From Lachnospiraceae bacterium (lineage in GTDB: Bacteria; Bacillota; Clostridia; Lachnospirales; Lachnospiraceae), in NCBI GenBank assembly GCA_910573755.1, contig CAJTBO010000029.1, positions 1 to 59,957 on the forward strand: a stretch of 59,957 nucleotides of DNA. Reading direction: 5' to 3'. Under the pieces are notes generated by a model. It did no database searches. It saw nothing but the letters and a program-made list of their open reading frames with translations, and was not told the DNA's origin. A program made the position numbers and the translations under genes. This document shows, in pieces, positions 16,282 to 25,147 of the stretch. Position 1 is the stretch's first letter; every line of letters starts with the position of its first letter.

Positions 16282-17130
16282 CTATCCCTTCACAGCTCCG
16301 CTCGTCATACCGCTCACGATATATTTCTGCATAAAAATAAAGATCAGGGCCACCGGTATGATCGTCACCACCGCAAAAGCGGTCAGATAACTCCACTTTG
16401 TACCATATTGTCCCATAAAATTAAAAATGCCTGCCGTAATCGGCCTTCTTTCCTGATCCAGAATAAAGGTCATCCCGTATGCAAGATCTCCCCAGGCATA
16501 AAGAAACGAAAAGATCGCACAGACCATAACGCCCGGTTTGGCAATAGGGATCAGTATTCTAAGAAAAGCGGTAAATTTATTACAGCCGTCCAGATAAGCC
16601 GCTTCCTCCAGATCCTTCGGTATCGAAGCAAAATAATTTTTCAGTATCAGCACCGAAAAGGGAATGCCGATCGTTGCATCAGCCAGCACCGCCGCGATCC
16701 ATGTGTTATATACATGCATGTTTTTGAACATGATAAACATCGGCGTCAGAAGTACCGATACCGGGAGCATCTGTGTCACCAGAAAAGAAAGCAGCATCAG
16801 TTTTCTCCCTTTAAAATGGTATTTCGCGATCCCATAGGATGCCGGTACTGCCAGCAGGACCGCTATCACTGTGGCACCGATGGAAATCACAAAACTGTTG
16901 CCAAAGGAACGGAACATATTAAAGTCCCCGGTCTCCACCTGCGCCGCATAGGATTTCAGATTCAGAATATGCGGATAGAACGTCGGCGGATTTTGGAATA
17001 TTTCCTGCTCCGTTTTCAGGGAAGTGATAAGCGCCCAGTACAGCGGGAACAGAAGAATGCACAATATCACTATAGAAATTATACTAAAAACCATATTTTT
17101 TCTGCCGTTCAATTTTTTTTCTTCATCCAT
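16282..17130 (-). CDS. carbohydrate ABC transporter permease (MalG type)
   Basis: The 282-residue membrane protein has six predicted helices and the cytoplasmic EAA loop DLEEAAYLDGCNKFTAFLRI..P, which docks on the ATPase. MalG/LacG-type features are present, such as the N-terminal helix PLYWALITSLKTEQEI and the C-terminal QKYIVSGMTSGAVKG. Its start overlaps the stop of the first permease gene (TAATG). No ATPase gene is in the operon, so a shared MsmK-type ATPase elsewhere is expected. Confidence 0.95.
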   Translation of the reverse strand: MDEEKKLNGRKNMVFSIISIVILCILLFPLYWALITSLKTEQEIFQNPPTFYPHILNLKSYAAQVETGDFNMFRSFGNSFVISIGATVIAVLLAVPASYGIAKYHFKGRKLMLLSFLVTQMLPVSVLLTPMFIMFKNMHVYNTWIAAVLADATIGIPFSVLILKNYFASIPKDLEEAAYLDGCNKFTAFLRILIPIAKPGVMVCAIFSFLYAWGDLAYGMTFILDQERRPITAGIFNFMGQYGTKWSYLTAFAVVTIIPVALIFIFMQKYIVSGMTSGAVKG

Positions 17131-18029
17131 TATTCTTCCTCCCCTGCCGTTGTCGCCTTAATATAGAAAATCCCTACGATCATCAGGATCACAAGCAGCA
17201 CATTTGCCACCGCAGATCCTTTACTGTATTTGAACATTTCAAAGGACAGTTTATAGGAGTATGTGGAAAGCATATGCGTTGAGTTTACCGGTCCGCCGCT
17301 TGTCATCACATAAACCAGATCATACACCTTAAAGGTATAAATAAAGCCGAGTATCAGCACCGATTCTATGGTCGGCTTTAAAAGCGGAAGGGTAATGCTG
17401 AAAAATGTCTGTATCCTATTTGCGCCGTCAATGGATGCACTCTCATACAATTCCTTCGGAATCGTCGTAAGGCCCGTGGAGATCAGTATCATATTAAACG
17501 GAATCCCGATCCATATATTGGCGCAGACCAGCGCAAACATCGCCGTCCCCGGTGTGGTCAGCCATTCAATGTTTTTGCCGGTCAGATGAAGACTCCTCAA
17601 AATATAATTGATCACGCCGATATCCGTTGCAAACAAAAGCTTGAACATCAGCGCAGTCACTGTCACCGGTATCATCCACGGCACCAGCAGAATCCCCCGC
17701 ACCGGTTTCGCTAATGTAAATCGTTTACTGAAAAAAAGCGCCAGTATAAATCCGATCACAAACTGGAAGACCAGACACATTACCGTATAACGCAGCGTAT
17801 TAAACAGAGATGTCCTGAATACATCGTCCTGAAACAGTTCCAGATAGTTGTCAAACAGAATAAAATTTTTTGTTCCCCTGACCAGATTTCCCGCATTCAC
17901 ATCCTGAAAACTCAGAATGATATTGCGTATAATCGGATACCCCACAAAAACCAGCATATACACAAAGGCTGGAAGCACAAACAGCATTCCCACGTTTTCA
18001 TACCGGAACATTTTTTTGATCTTTTTCAT
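17130..18029 (-). CDS. carbohydrate ABC transporter permease (MalF/UgpA type)
   Basis: The 299-residue membrane protein begins MKKIKKMFRYENVGMLFVLP and contains six helices and an EAA loop, ELYESASIDGANRIQTFFSI. The ATG at 18029 follows AAAGGAGAG; an open extension upstream overlaps a terminator and is unlikely to be translated. It pairs with the MalG-type permease to form the membrane channel. The gap to the binding-protein gene contains a terminator, so it is expressed at a lower level than the binding protein. Confidence 0.95.
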   Translation of the reverse strand: MKKIKKMFRYENVGMLFVLPAFVYMLVFVGYPIIRNIILSFQDVNAGNLVRGTKNFILFDNYLELFQDDVFRTSLFNTLRYTVMCLVFQFVIGFILALFFSKRFTLAKPVRGILLVPWMIPVTVTALMFKLLFATDIGVINYILRSLHLTGKNIEWLTTPGTAMFALVCANIWIGIPFNMILISTGLTTIPKELYESASIDGANRIQTFFSITLPLLKPTIESVLILGFIYTFKVYDLVYVMTSGGPVNSTHMLSTYSYKLSFEMFKYSKGSAVANVLLVILMIVGIFYIKATTAGEEE

Positions 18030-18117
18030 GAAAGCCTCTCCTTTCAGAGTATAACACGCCCCGTGAGCGACCTTATACCAACCGCCGGCCGCATACTTCA
18101 CAGCCGGCATTATGCTA

Positions 18118-18172
18118 AAAAGAGCCGCTGCACAGAACATGCCCTGTATCGCTCCATGCAGCGGCTTTTTAT
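18118..18172 (-). terminator. intra-operon terminator after the sugar-binding protein gene
   Basis: AGCCGCTGCA (18123-18132) and TGCAGCGGCT (18157-18166) form a perfect 10-bp stem with a further pairable loop, flanked by T-runs on both strands. Its position between the binding-protein gene and the permease genes is the classic arrangement for making the binding protein in excess. Confidence 0.85.
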
Positions 18173-18205
18173 AAGTTCCCTGTATTCTGAACCTGCACTT
18201 TACCG

Positions 18206-19492
18206 TTATTTCACAATGCCGTCGATCGTTGACTGCGCCTGCGCTGCCGCCTCTTCCGGTGTTGCGGTTCCTGTGATAACCTGATTAAATGCCAGGGAGA
18301 TCGCGTCAGAGACACTTGGCCACTCTGCTAAAGGACCTCTGGGCATTGCGTAATTCAATTCTTCAACGAAAGGCTGGTACGGAGAATCCGCCTCAAACTG
18401 ATTTTCCGCAATCGTTTTATCGGCAGAAATGTAGCCGAACTTATCCATCATAAATTTCACTTTTTCTTCCGATGTGGCATATGTAAGGAAATCCAGAGCT
18501 CCCTCTACATTTCTGCCATTGATCACTGCATAGTTCTCACCGCCGAGCACGGATGAATACTCCGCGTCCTTCGGAATCAGCGTTACATTCCAGTTCAGAT
18601 CCGGCGCTTCCGCCTGCATGGTGGGAATCTGCCAGGGACCATTCTCCATCATTGCTACGTTGCCTGAAATAAACTGATTCATCACATCTCCCTGCGTCCA
18701 GTTGATGCATTCCTTACTCATAACGCCTTCCTCTATCAGACCCTGAATAAAGGTCAGTGCGCGGATGCCGTTCTCATTATCGATATCATAGGATGTTGCA
18801 CCTGTTGACCATAGCCAGGGAACAAAGTTGAAGGTTCCTTCTTCGTTCTGTACACTGCACAAAGCCAGTCCTGTTACATTATCGCCTGTCAGCTTCTTTG
18901 CCGTTTCTTTCAGCTCATCCCAGGTAGTCGGCACCTCACACCCTGCCGCCTCTAACATATCTTCATTATAATATAAAGCCAGACAGTTAACGCCAAAAGG
19001 CACACCGTATAATTTTCCGTCCACCGTACAGGAGTTTACGGTTCCTTCATAATAGCTGCTGACATCAAACTTCCCGGTCAGATCCTCAAAGATACCCATT
19101 TCCACATAAGATGCGTGATCCGGTGAATCCAGAATAGCGATATCCGGCAGTTCATCCGCGGACGCGCCGATGGATAATTGCTTCTTAAAATCTGCAAAAG
19201 GCACATACTTGGCTGTAACTTCGTACTGATCCTGTGATGCGTTATACTCCTGAATCACCTGATCCAACGCCACCTGATGTCCTTCTGTCTCCCAGTAATA
19301 CCAGATGGTAACAGCCTCCGCCCCGCCGGACGTCTCTGCCGCTTCTGTGCTTTCTTTGTCGGATGCCTCTTCGGCAGCCTGCGGCGTCTCTGCTGTATCC
19401 TGTGTGTCTGCGGAAGATCCACAGCCTGTAATCAAAGTCGCGGTCATTGCCATGACTGCCAATAATGCGGTTACTTTTTTCCTCTTCATCAT
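18206..19492 (-). CDS. sugar-binding lipoprotein of the ABC importer
   Basis: The 428-residue extracellular solute-binding protein (family 1) has a lipoprotein signal with lipobox LITGC, an acidic Thr/Glu/Ala linker and a mature domain with VTIWYYWETEG, DIAILDSPDHASYVEMG and GVPFGVNCLALYYNEDML. It binds oligosaccharide outside the membrane and delivers it to the permeases downstream. Two adjacent ATGs (19492 and 19489) follow AAAGGAGG, and the second has better spacing. Its promoter has TATGAT (19539-19544) with a poor -35, and a candidate activator site lies upstream, so it is probably switched on by the adjacent two-component system. Confidence 0.95.
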   Translation of the reverse strand: MMKRKKVTALLAVMAMTATLITGCGSSADTQDTAETPQAAEEASDKESTEAAETSGGAEAVTIWYYWETEGHQVALDQVIQEYNASQDQYEVTAKYVPFADFKKQLSIGASADELPDIAILDSPDHASYVEMGIFEDLTGKFDVSSYYEGTVNSCTVDGKLYGVPFGVNCLALYYNEDMLEAAGCEVPTTWDELKETAKKLTGDNVTGLALCSVQNEEGTFNFVPWLWSTGATSYDIDNENGIRALTFIQGLIEEGVMSKECINWTQGDVMNQFISGNVAMMENGPWQIPTMQAEAPDLNWNVTLIPKDAEYSSVLGGENYAVINGRNVEGALDFLTYATSEEKVKFMMDKFGYISADKTIAENQFEADSPYQPFVEELNYAMPRGPLAEWPSVSDAISLAFNQVITGTATPEEAAAQAQSTIDGIVK

Positions 19493-19538
19493 TTTCCTCC
19501 TTTAAACCGGCAGTATCCGGTTTTCTTTTGATGGTTTT

Positions 19539-19606
19539 ATCATACCGTCCTTTTACTCTCCCCGAAACGGTAAAAAAATGAAAAAGGATAACTTATCTAA
19601 ACTGAT
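19539..19606 (-). promoter_or_regulatory. binding-protein gene promoter with candidate regulator site
   Basis: The site at 19579-19606 shares TGAAAAAGGATAA and, after four to five bases, TC and AAAC with a site upstream of the kinase gene. On the minus strand it ends 34 bases before a -10 (TATGAT, 19539-19544) that lacks a recognisable -35, as expected of an activator-dependent promoter. Confidence 0.55.
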
Positions 19607-19609
19607 CCT

Positions 19610-21142
19610 CTACCTGTTGGATTTTCTGTATTCCGCAGGCGACATCCCGACACACTCTTTAAATACTCTGGCAAAATACTTTGCGTCCGTGTAACCCACC
19701 TTTTCCGCGATCTCATACTGTTTCAGCTGTGTGCCGATCAGCAGTTCCTTCGCCTTTGCCAGGCGGTAATTGCGGATATACGTGCTGAAATTCTCGCCGA
19801 TCTCCTTATGGAACTGCGCCCCCAGATATTCCTGTGTCAGATTCAGCCTGTCCGCGATCTCGTTTAAGGTAATACCGTCCGTGTAAAACTCATGGATCAT
19901 GCTCTGCGCCTTTTTCACCGCAAGGCTTATGCTCTCCGCTTCTTTATCAGAAACATTTCTATACTCCCAAAGCACGTCAAAGGTTTTTTTCAGTTCTTTC
20001 TCCGTTTTTGCGTTCATCACGGAATCCAGCAGTTTCCTCTGATCGATCCTCTTATGATCGATGCTGCCGACTTCCTTTCCGATATTTAAGACTGCCCATT
20101 GAAAGCGCACATAGGATTCTTTTATTTCTTTCGGTGAGAAAACCTGTCCGCCGATAAAATACCGGTGGAACCGTTCCGTAATTTCCCGTATCTTCCCGTT
20201 TTCCCCCATACAGATCGCTATTTTCATCTGATTTTCCAGTTCCACAGGATAGATACAGATCTCTGTCTGCACGTTGGCAATATGCGGATAGGAGATCAGC
20301 ACATCATCACCCAGAACAATATTCCAGTCCATATAGGGCAGCAGTTTCTGATATCCTTCCCTGATCCCGGAAACACCTGCCGCTTCCAGCATTCCATAGC
20401 TGGTATCCTGCTCCTGTTTTCCTCTTTTCTGAAACAGGATCCGGTTCTGATACCAGCGCTCTATCTCCGTTCTGGACGGATAACCGTAAAGCAGTACAAG
20501 GATCACCTTGTCATACTCCATATCCACCATACAGTAAGTCATCTTTTTTTCTTTCAGAACCTGATCCAGTTCCCGCCTTTTTCGCTCCCGCCCGTTCTCA
20601 AAGCCCGCTCCCATATATACAAGCAGTTCGATAAACGGCGTATCTCTTTCTATGCCGTACCTGCTATCCAGAAATGTCTCCATCTTTTCATCCAGTTCGG
20701 ATACGCCGTACAGGATGCTTGACATAATATTTTCCAGACTTCCCATCGTATCCGGCGTCTTCTTTTTCTCCTGCTCATACAGGTTCTGTACTTTCCGGAT
20801 CGTCTGTACAAACTCCTGCACTACCACCGGTTTGATGATATAGTCACAAACCCCCAGTTTCACCGCCTGCTGCGCATAGGAAAATTCCGAATACGCCGTT
20901 AAAACGATCACTTTGGGAAACAATCCCTTTCCCTGCATTCCGGAAAGCATTTCCAGCCCGTCCATCACCGGCATTTTGATATCCGTAATGACCAGATCCG
21001 GCTGTTCTTTTTCGATACAGGAAAGTCCTTCCCTGCCGTTTCCTGCAACGCCTGCTATCACAAGCTCCGGAAACATCTTCCGCATCAGTTCGCAGAGTCC
21101 TTCCCTGATCAGAATCTCATCCTCTACCACTACCACTTTCAT
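19610..21142 (-). CDS. AraC-type response regulator
   Basis: The 510-residue protein has an N-terminal receiver domain (MKVVVVEDEI, phospho-acceptor Asp54 in VITDIKMPVMDG, LTAYSEF and YIIKP), a long middle region and a C-terminal AraC helix-turn-helix pair (TLNEIADRLNLTQEYLGAQF and QYEIAEKVGYTDAKYFARVF). It is the YesN type. The start overlaps the kinase gene by 26 nt, so the two are cotranscribed and translationally coupled. The likely target is the transporter/GH31 operon immediately downstream, and a shared candidate operator supports this. Confidence 0.95.
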   Translation of the reverse strand: MKVVVVEDEILIREGLCELMRKMFPELVIAGVAGNGREGLSCIEKEQPDLVITDIKMPVMDGLEMLSGMQGKGLFPKVIVLTAYSEFSYAQQAVKLGVCDYIIKPVVVQEFVQTIRKVQNLYEQEKKKTPDTMGSLENIMSSILYGVSELDEKMETFLDSRYGIERDTPFIELLVYMGAGFENGRERKRRELDQVLKEKKMTYCMVDMEYDKVILVLLYGYPSRTEIERWYQNRILFQKRGKQEQDTSYGMLEAAGVSGIREGYQKLLPYMDWNIVLGDDVLISYPHIANVQTEICIYPVELENQMKIAICMGENGKIREITERFHRYFIGGQVFSPKEIKESYVRFQWAVLNIGKEVGSIDHKRIDQRKLLDSVMNAKTEKELKKTFDVLWEYRNVSDKEAESISLAVKKAQSMIHEFYTDGITLNEIADRLNLTQEYLGAQFHKEIGENFSTYIRNYRLAKAKELLIGTQLKQYEIAEKVGYTDAKYFARVFKECVGMSPAEYRKSNR

Positions 21143-22772
21143 CGCTGTTCACCGCCTCCCTCACCGGAATCCATATCCGAATCAACGTTCCCTCTCCCGG
21201 CCTGCTCCCGATCGTTACTTTTGTCTTTTCACCGTAATACATATACAATCTTGTAATGGCATTTTCCATTCCGATATGATTTTTATCCTCCGTCTTTCGG
21301 AAGATTCCCTGATTCATCTCCTGCACGATCTCATCGGAAATACCGCAGCCGTTATCTTCTATCTCTATTTTTATAAACTCCCCCTCCCGCTTCATATCCA
21401 TCTGCAGCCGGTGCGCCCTGTCCACTCCCTCGAAGCCGTGCAGGATCGCATTCTCAATAAAAGGCTGCAGAAGCAGTTTATGGATCGGTATCTCCATCAG
21501 TTCCGGCTCCACATTGATATGACATTCAAAAGAATTTTTCAGCTTTGTCTGCTGCAGAAAAATATACTGCTTCAGCCAGTCTATCTCATCTTTTATCTTT
21601 ACGATCCCGTTGCTGTCCGAAATGCCGTAGCGCAGAATCCGGGCAAGCGTGGCGATCATGTTGCTGATCTCATACTCGTCCCTGTCGATCGCCATCCAGC
21701 TGATGGTATCCAGCGTGTTATAGAGAAAATGGGGATTGATCTGCGCTTCCAGTGCGGCGATCTCCGCGTTCTTCTGCTTCTCCACGGATTTTTTAAATTT
21801 CTCCATCATCGGCAGAACCGCCAGCAAAGATAACAGCATGATCAGCCCCAGTATTTTCTGCTGTCTGTGAAGTTCCCTGAGCAGCTCGTTCTGATTTGTC
21901 GCGCGGACGATCTCCCAGCCTGTCTTTTCATCATATACCGAATAGACGGACAGTTCTCCGTCTCCCAAAAGCCGCGTCCGTTCCGCCGTCCGCTGGAAGG
22001 CACTCTTCTTTTCTTCCTCCCCTGCAGCCCCTGTAAATATCCCGCTTCCGACTTCCTCCGAATTCGCACAGGATACCAGTATTCCTTCCCCGTCCACAAT
22101 AAAGTTCAGCCCGTTTTCCGCAGGCGCGGAACAGACTTCCTCCAGAAGTTTCTCATCGATGCTTACCATCACCACCCCGCATTTTTTCTTTACATTCCGA
22201 TAATCGATAATGCGGTGCCCGATATGAAATAAATAGCAGGAATTACTGCCAAAAACCGTCTTTTCTCCGGTAGAAAAAAGATGTGTCTTATTATCGCTGC
22301 TGATTTCTTCGTACAATTCTTCCTGGGATAAAGCCATACTGTCCAGCCACGAAGTCTGCGTTGTGGAAGCCGTAAGCTGGTCATAAAATACCAGTTCCCC
22401 GCTCTCGGTAATAATGGAAATGGACTTGACATAATCCTTCGTATAGAACAGTCCCCGCAGTGTCTTTCGTAACATCTTCCTGTTATTCGCCACATCCTCG
22501 CCGGCGTTGATCTTATCTACCAGTTCCACAATATTATCGTCCGTATAGACCTGAAACAAAATGTCCTCGTAAGAATCCAGCCATACGTCAAGGCTCACCT
22601 TCACCTGTTCCAGATTTGCCCTTGTCATGCTCTCCACATTCTGCTGCACAAGTTTTGACGTATGATAATAATAAACTATATTTACAAGAAGGATCGGGAT
22701 GACCGCCGTGATCACAAAAGCTATGACAAACTGAATTTTTATTCCCTTTTTCCCCTGCCTGATCTTTTTCAT
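21117..22772 (-). CDS. YesM-type sensor histidine kinase
   Basis: The 551-residue protein has two transmembrane segments (residues about 12-33 and 288-306) that bracket a large extracellular sensor region of the Cache type. It then has the His_kinase segment EAQINPHFLYNTLDTISWMA with the phospho-histidine and an HATPase domain (PFIENAILHGFEG, IEDNGCGIS). It should phosphorylate the adjacent AraC-type regulator in response to an extracellular sugar or to the liganded binding protein. GGGAGG lies 8 nt before the ATG. Confidence 0.95.
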   Translation of the reverse strand: MKKIRQGKKGIKIQFVIAFVITAVIPILLVNIVYYYHTSKLVQQNVESMTRANLEQVKVSLDVWLDSYEDILFQVYTDDNIVELVDKINAGEDVANNRKMLRKTLRGLFYTKDYVKSISIITESGELVFYDQLTASTTQTSWLDSMALSQEELYEEISSDNKTHLFSTGEKTVFGSNSCYLFHIGHRIIDYRNVKKKCGVVMVSIDEKLLEEVCSAPAENGLNFIVDGEGILVSCANSEEVGSGIFTGAAGEEEKKSAFQRTAERTRLLGDGELSVYSVYDEKTGWEIVRATNQNELLRELHRQQKILGLIMLLSLLAVLPMMEKFKKSVEKQKNAEIAALEAQINPHFLYNTLDTISWMAIDRDEYEISNMIATLARILRYGISDSNGIVKIKDEIDWLKQYIFLQQTKLKNSFECHINVEPELMEIPIHKLLLQPFIENAILHGFEGVDRAHRLQMDMKREGEFIKIEIEDNGCGISDEIVQEMNQGIFRKTEDKNHIGMENAITRLYMYYGEKTKVTIGSRPGEGTLIRIWIPVREAVNSDESGSGRG

Positions 22773-22793
22773 CGCACATCCTCCCCTTTTTAT

Positions 22794-22859
22794 CTTATAT
22801 CAGCCGTTTCTTCGGAAAAACAGGATATTTGTGAAAAAGGATAAATTTTCCAAACCAAA
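22794..22859 (-). promoter_or_regulatory. kinase-regulator promoter with candidate autoregulatory site
   Basis: TGAAAAAGGATAA begins at 22832 in a 28-bp segment (22832-22859) similar to the one at 19579-19606. On the minus strand a possible -10 (TATAAG, 22794-22799) follows 32 bases after the site, nearly the same distance as at the binding-protein gene, and no good -35 is seen. A second possible -10 (TATAAT, 22907-22912) lies further upstream. The rest of the 22773-23093 gap contains only this and the NUDIX terminator. Confidence 0.5.
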
Positions 22860-22970
22860 GCTTACAACCATACTGCTGATATGCCTTCTCCTTCCGGTCC
22901 GTAAAGATTATAATTGTCCGGGTATAAACTATCCACCATTTGCATCTAAACTTTTAGCAGGCCATAAAAG

Positions 22971-22996
22971 TGAAAAAAGCCCATAAACATGGACTT
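22971..22996 (-). terminator. intrinsic terminator after the NUDIX gene
   Basis: On the minus strand AAGTCCAT (22989-22996), loop GTTT and ATGGGCTT (22977-22984) form an 8-bp stem with one G-U pair, followed by TTTTTTC. It ends the transcript that contains the NUDIX gene before the kinase operon begins. Confidence 0.65.
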
Positions 22997-23093
22997 TTCC
23001 ATACACGACAAACAGCGGGAAAGAAAACTTATTCATCCGGCATCCGTTTTCCTGCTTCTGCCTTCTCCCTTAATCGGACAAGTATAAACAGTT

Positions 23094-23660
23094 TTACAAA
23101 TTATCCAGCCCCCCGATCGAGAAAAACCAGGACGCGATCTGCGCCCTTGTGCTGAACTGTTCTGTCTCCAATATACGCGCCACCTCTTCCTTTGTATAAA
23201 AGGCAGCCTGAATCCATTCATTTTCCGACATATGGGAGTCTTCGATCTCCCCTTCCGCCTCCACAAAAGCGATCTGATTTAAAATATCGCAGATCGAAAC
23301 CGCCGCGAAAGCGGGATTTAAGATCTTATAGATCCGTTTCAGGGAAAGTCCCGTTTCCTCATAAAGTTCCCGGCGGATACACTCTTCCAGCGTCTCTTCC
23401 TCCTCTTTCATCCCGGCGCAGAGATTAAAGACAAACCGGTCCACCCCCATCCGAAACTCCCGCAGAAGAAGCATCTTCCCCTCATGGATCGCCACAATCG
23501 AAACACCACTGACCTTGCCTCCCAGCTCAGAAATATCCCTGATCTCATGATGGCTTACAATCTCATATTTTTTTTCATGGCCGGCTCTGTTTTCATAGAC
23601 CAGCTCATAATTCCTTAAATATTTCCCTTCCCGTACCTTGTTGATTTTTTGTAATTTCAT
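23094..23660 (-). CDS. NUDIX hydrolase, ADP-ribose pyrophosphatase type
   Basis: The 188-residue protein has the full Nudix box GX5EX7REUXEEXGU (from the glycine of AGMKEEEE to REL YEETGL) at about residues 78-100. It also has an N-terminal strand domain (YELVYENRAGHEKKYEIV) as in ADP-ribose pyrophosphatases, so it probably hydrolyses ADP-ribose or related sugar nucleotides. The ATG at 23660 follows GAGGGA; the open frame upstream is not needed. Confidence 0.88.
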   Translation of the reverse strand: MKLQKINKVREGKYLRNYELVYENRAGHEKKYEIVSHHEIRDISELGGKVSGVSIVAIHEGKMLLLREFRMGVDRFVFNLCAGMKEEEETLEECIRRELYEETGLSLKRIYKILNPAFAAVSICDILNQIAFVEAEGEIEDSHMSENEWIQAAFYTKEEVARILETEQFSTRAQIASWFFSIGGLDNL

Positions 23661-23771
23661 GTTTCCCTCTCTTCTGCCTGTTGAACCCCCGCAGGGAATG
23701 TCTCTCTGCATTCTTCTGCGCATCACCCGGATTTTCTTGGCTGGTGTACTTTGCCCGTCCGGAAAATCTTT

Positions 23772-25067
23772 TTACGCTTTCCACTCCCGCAGCGTATAGG
23801 AGAGCGCACGGGAAGTCTTTTTCCGCGTGATCTCCGCAAGCCCGAGCCGTGTCAGATCGATAAAACGGGTCGTCACAGAATCCTTCGCCGCCTCCCGTTT
23901 CAGTGCCTCTATCAGTTCCTTCTCATGCTCTCTATCTTTCATATTGATGAAATCCACCAGTATCATACCGCTCAGGTTCCGTGCAGACAACTGATAGCAG
24001 ACTTCCTTCACCGCCTCCAGATTCGTCTTAAAATAAAATGCCTCCGGTTCCATCTTTTTTTCCGCCTTCCCCGTATTCACGTCGATGGCGACCAGAGCCT
24101 CCGTCGGCTCTATCATCAGATAGGCACCGGACTTCATGTACACCTTTTTTCCCAGAAGCTCCTGCAGGCGGGTATTTAACGCATACACTCTCTGCAGAGA
24201 GATCCGGTCATCCTCATAGAAACGCACCGGGACCAAAGCCGTATAGGGATGTCCCTTCAGCGCTTCAAATACATCCTTTTCATCCGTTACGATCTCCTCC
24301 AGATCCGAAACCGGCTGTCCCTTGATAAAATCCAGATAAAAGGCATCCGGCTCATACAATCTGCTGTATACCGTTCTGGTTCGACTCATCCGGTCAATAT
24401 TTTCAAGTTGACCAGTCAGGTCAAGCACTTCCCTTTTCCATGCTTCCTGTTCTGAAAAAGGCGCGTTTGTGCGGAATGTAATATCCCATTTCCAAAAAAG
24501 ACCGGCCCCCTCAGGCTCTTTTGCCGTCAGATCCGCTTTCCATTCCTCAAACTCCGCTTTGATCCTCTGTTTCTCCTCTTCCTCCAGCTTTGCCGAGAAA
24601 GTGACTCTGCCGCTTCCCCTCCTGATCACCACAAACTGCCCGGCAAGGGAATACTCCGTGGTAAGCTGGGGCGGTTTAGTGCCCTTTGCCTGCTTGATGA
24701 TCTGTACGGGCATCTCATCACCGCAGAGAATCCGCCCGTCCGCCTCCCGGTTTACCGGCCGGTAATCCGCCTTTTCTTTTATCTGCAGAAAACCCGTCCC
24801 GCCGTTTTTTCCTTTTGCCGGTTCCAGAGAGAAGAAAGCGCCCTGAAACTGCTTTGCCACATTCGATACCTTTCCGAGCAAAACGGTTCCGATCGGAAAC
24901 TCTTCTTTCTCCTCCCTTGCCACCTTATAGATCCGGTTATCCCGCAGCAAAAAACTGTAGAGAATCCCCTTATTTTTCAGAATCAGTATTTTATTGGCAC
25001 GGGAACCCTTCCGATAAAGTTCATGTTCCTGTTCCAGACGGGAAGTTCCCTGTATATATCTGCTCAC
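23772..25067 (-). CDS. rng: RNase E/G family endoribonuclease
   Basis: The 431-residue protein has an S1-like RNA-binding region near the N-terminus (GTVLLGKVSNVAKQFQGAFF) and the RNase E/G catalytic domain with the metal-binding aspartates in ALVAIDVNTGKAEK and MILVDFINMKD. It lacks the long C-terminal scaffold of E. coli RNase E. Related genes process 5S/16S rRNA or turn over mRNA. I chose a GTG start at 25067, because AGGAGAGG precedes it and family homology begins there. In many Lachnospiraceae this gene directly precedes rplU; here more than 15 kb separates them. Confidence 0.9.
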   Translation of the reverse strand: MSRYIQGTSRLEQEHELYRKGSRANKILILKNKGILYSFLLRDNRIYKVAREEKEEFPIGTVLLGKVSNVAKQFQGAFFSLEPAKGKNGGTGFLQIKEKADYRPVNREADGRILCGDEMPVQIIKQAKGTKPPQLTTEYSLAGQFVVIRRGSGRVTFSAKLEEEEKQRIKAEFEEWKADLTAKEPEGAGLFWKWDITFRTNAPFSEQEAWKREVLDLTGQLENIDRMSRTRTVYSRLYEPDAFYLDFIKGQPVSDLEEIVTDEKDVFEALKGHPYTALVPVRFYEDDRISLQRVYALNTRLQELLGKKVYMKSGAYLMIEPTEALVAIDVNTGKAEKKMEPEAFYFKTNLEAVKEVCYQLSARNLSGMILVDFINMKDREHEKELIEALKREAAKDSVTTRFIDLTRLGLAEITRKKTSRALSYTLREWKA

Positions 25068-25147
25068 GCCGACTCCTCTCCTGTTTGTATATGTATACCG
25101 CACGGCAGGCGGACACCCGGATGCGTTTTTATACCTGCGCGGCTGTC

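Noticed and set aside
15409-17166. A 585-codon open frame on the plus strand.
   Set aside because: It is antisense to the GH31 and permease genes, has a skewed His/Arg/Pro composition, no ribosome site and no recognisable domain. It reflects codon bias of the real genes.
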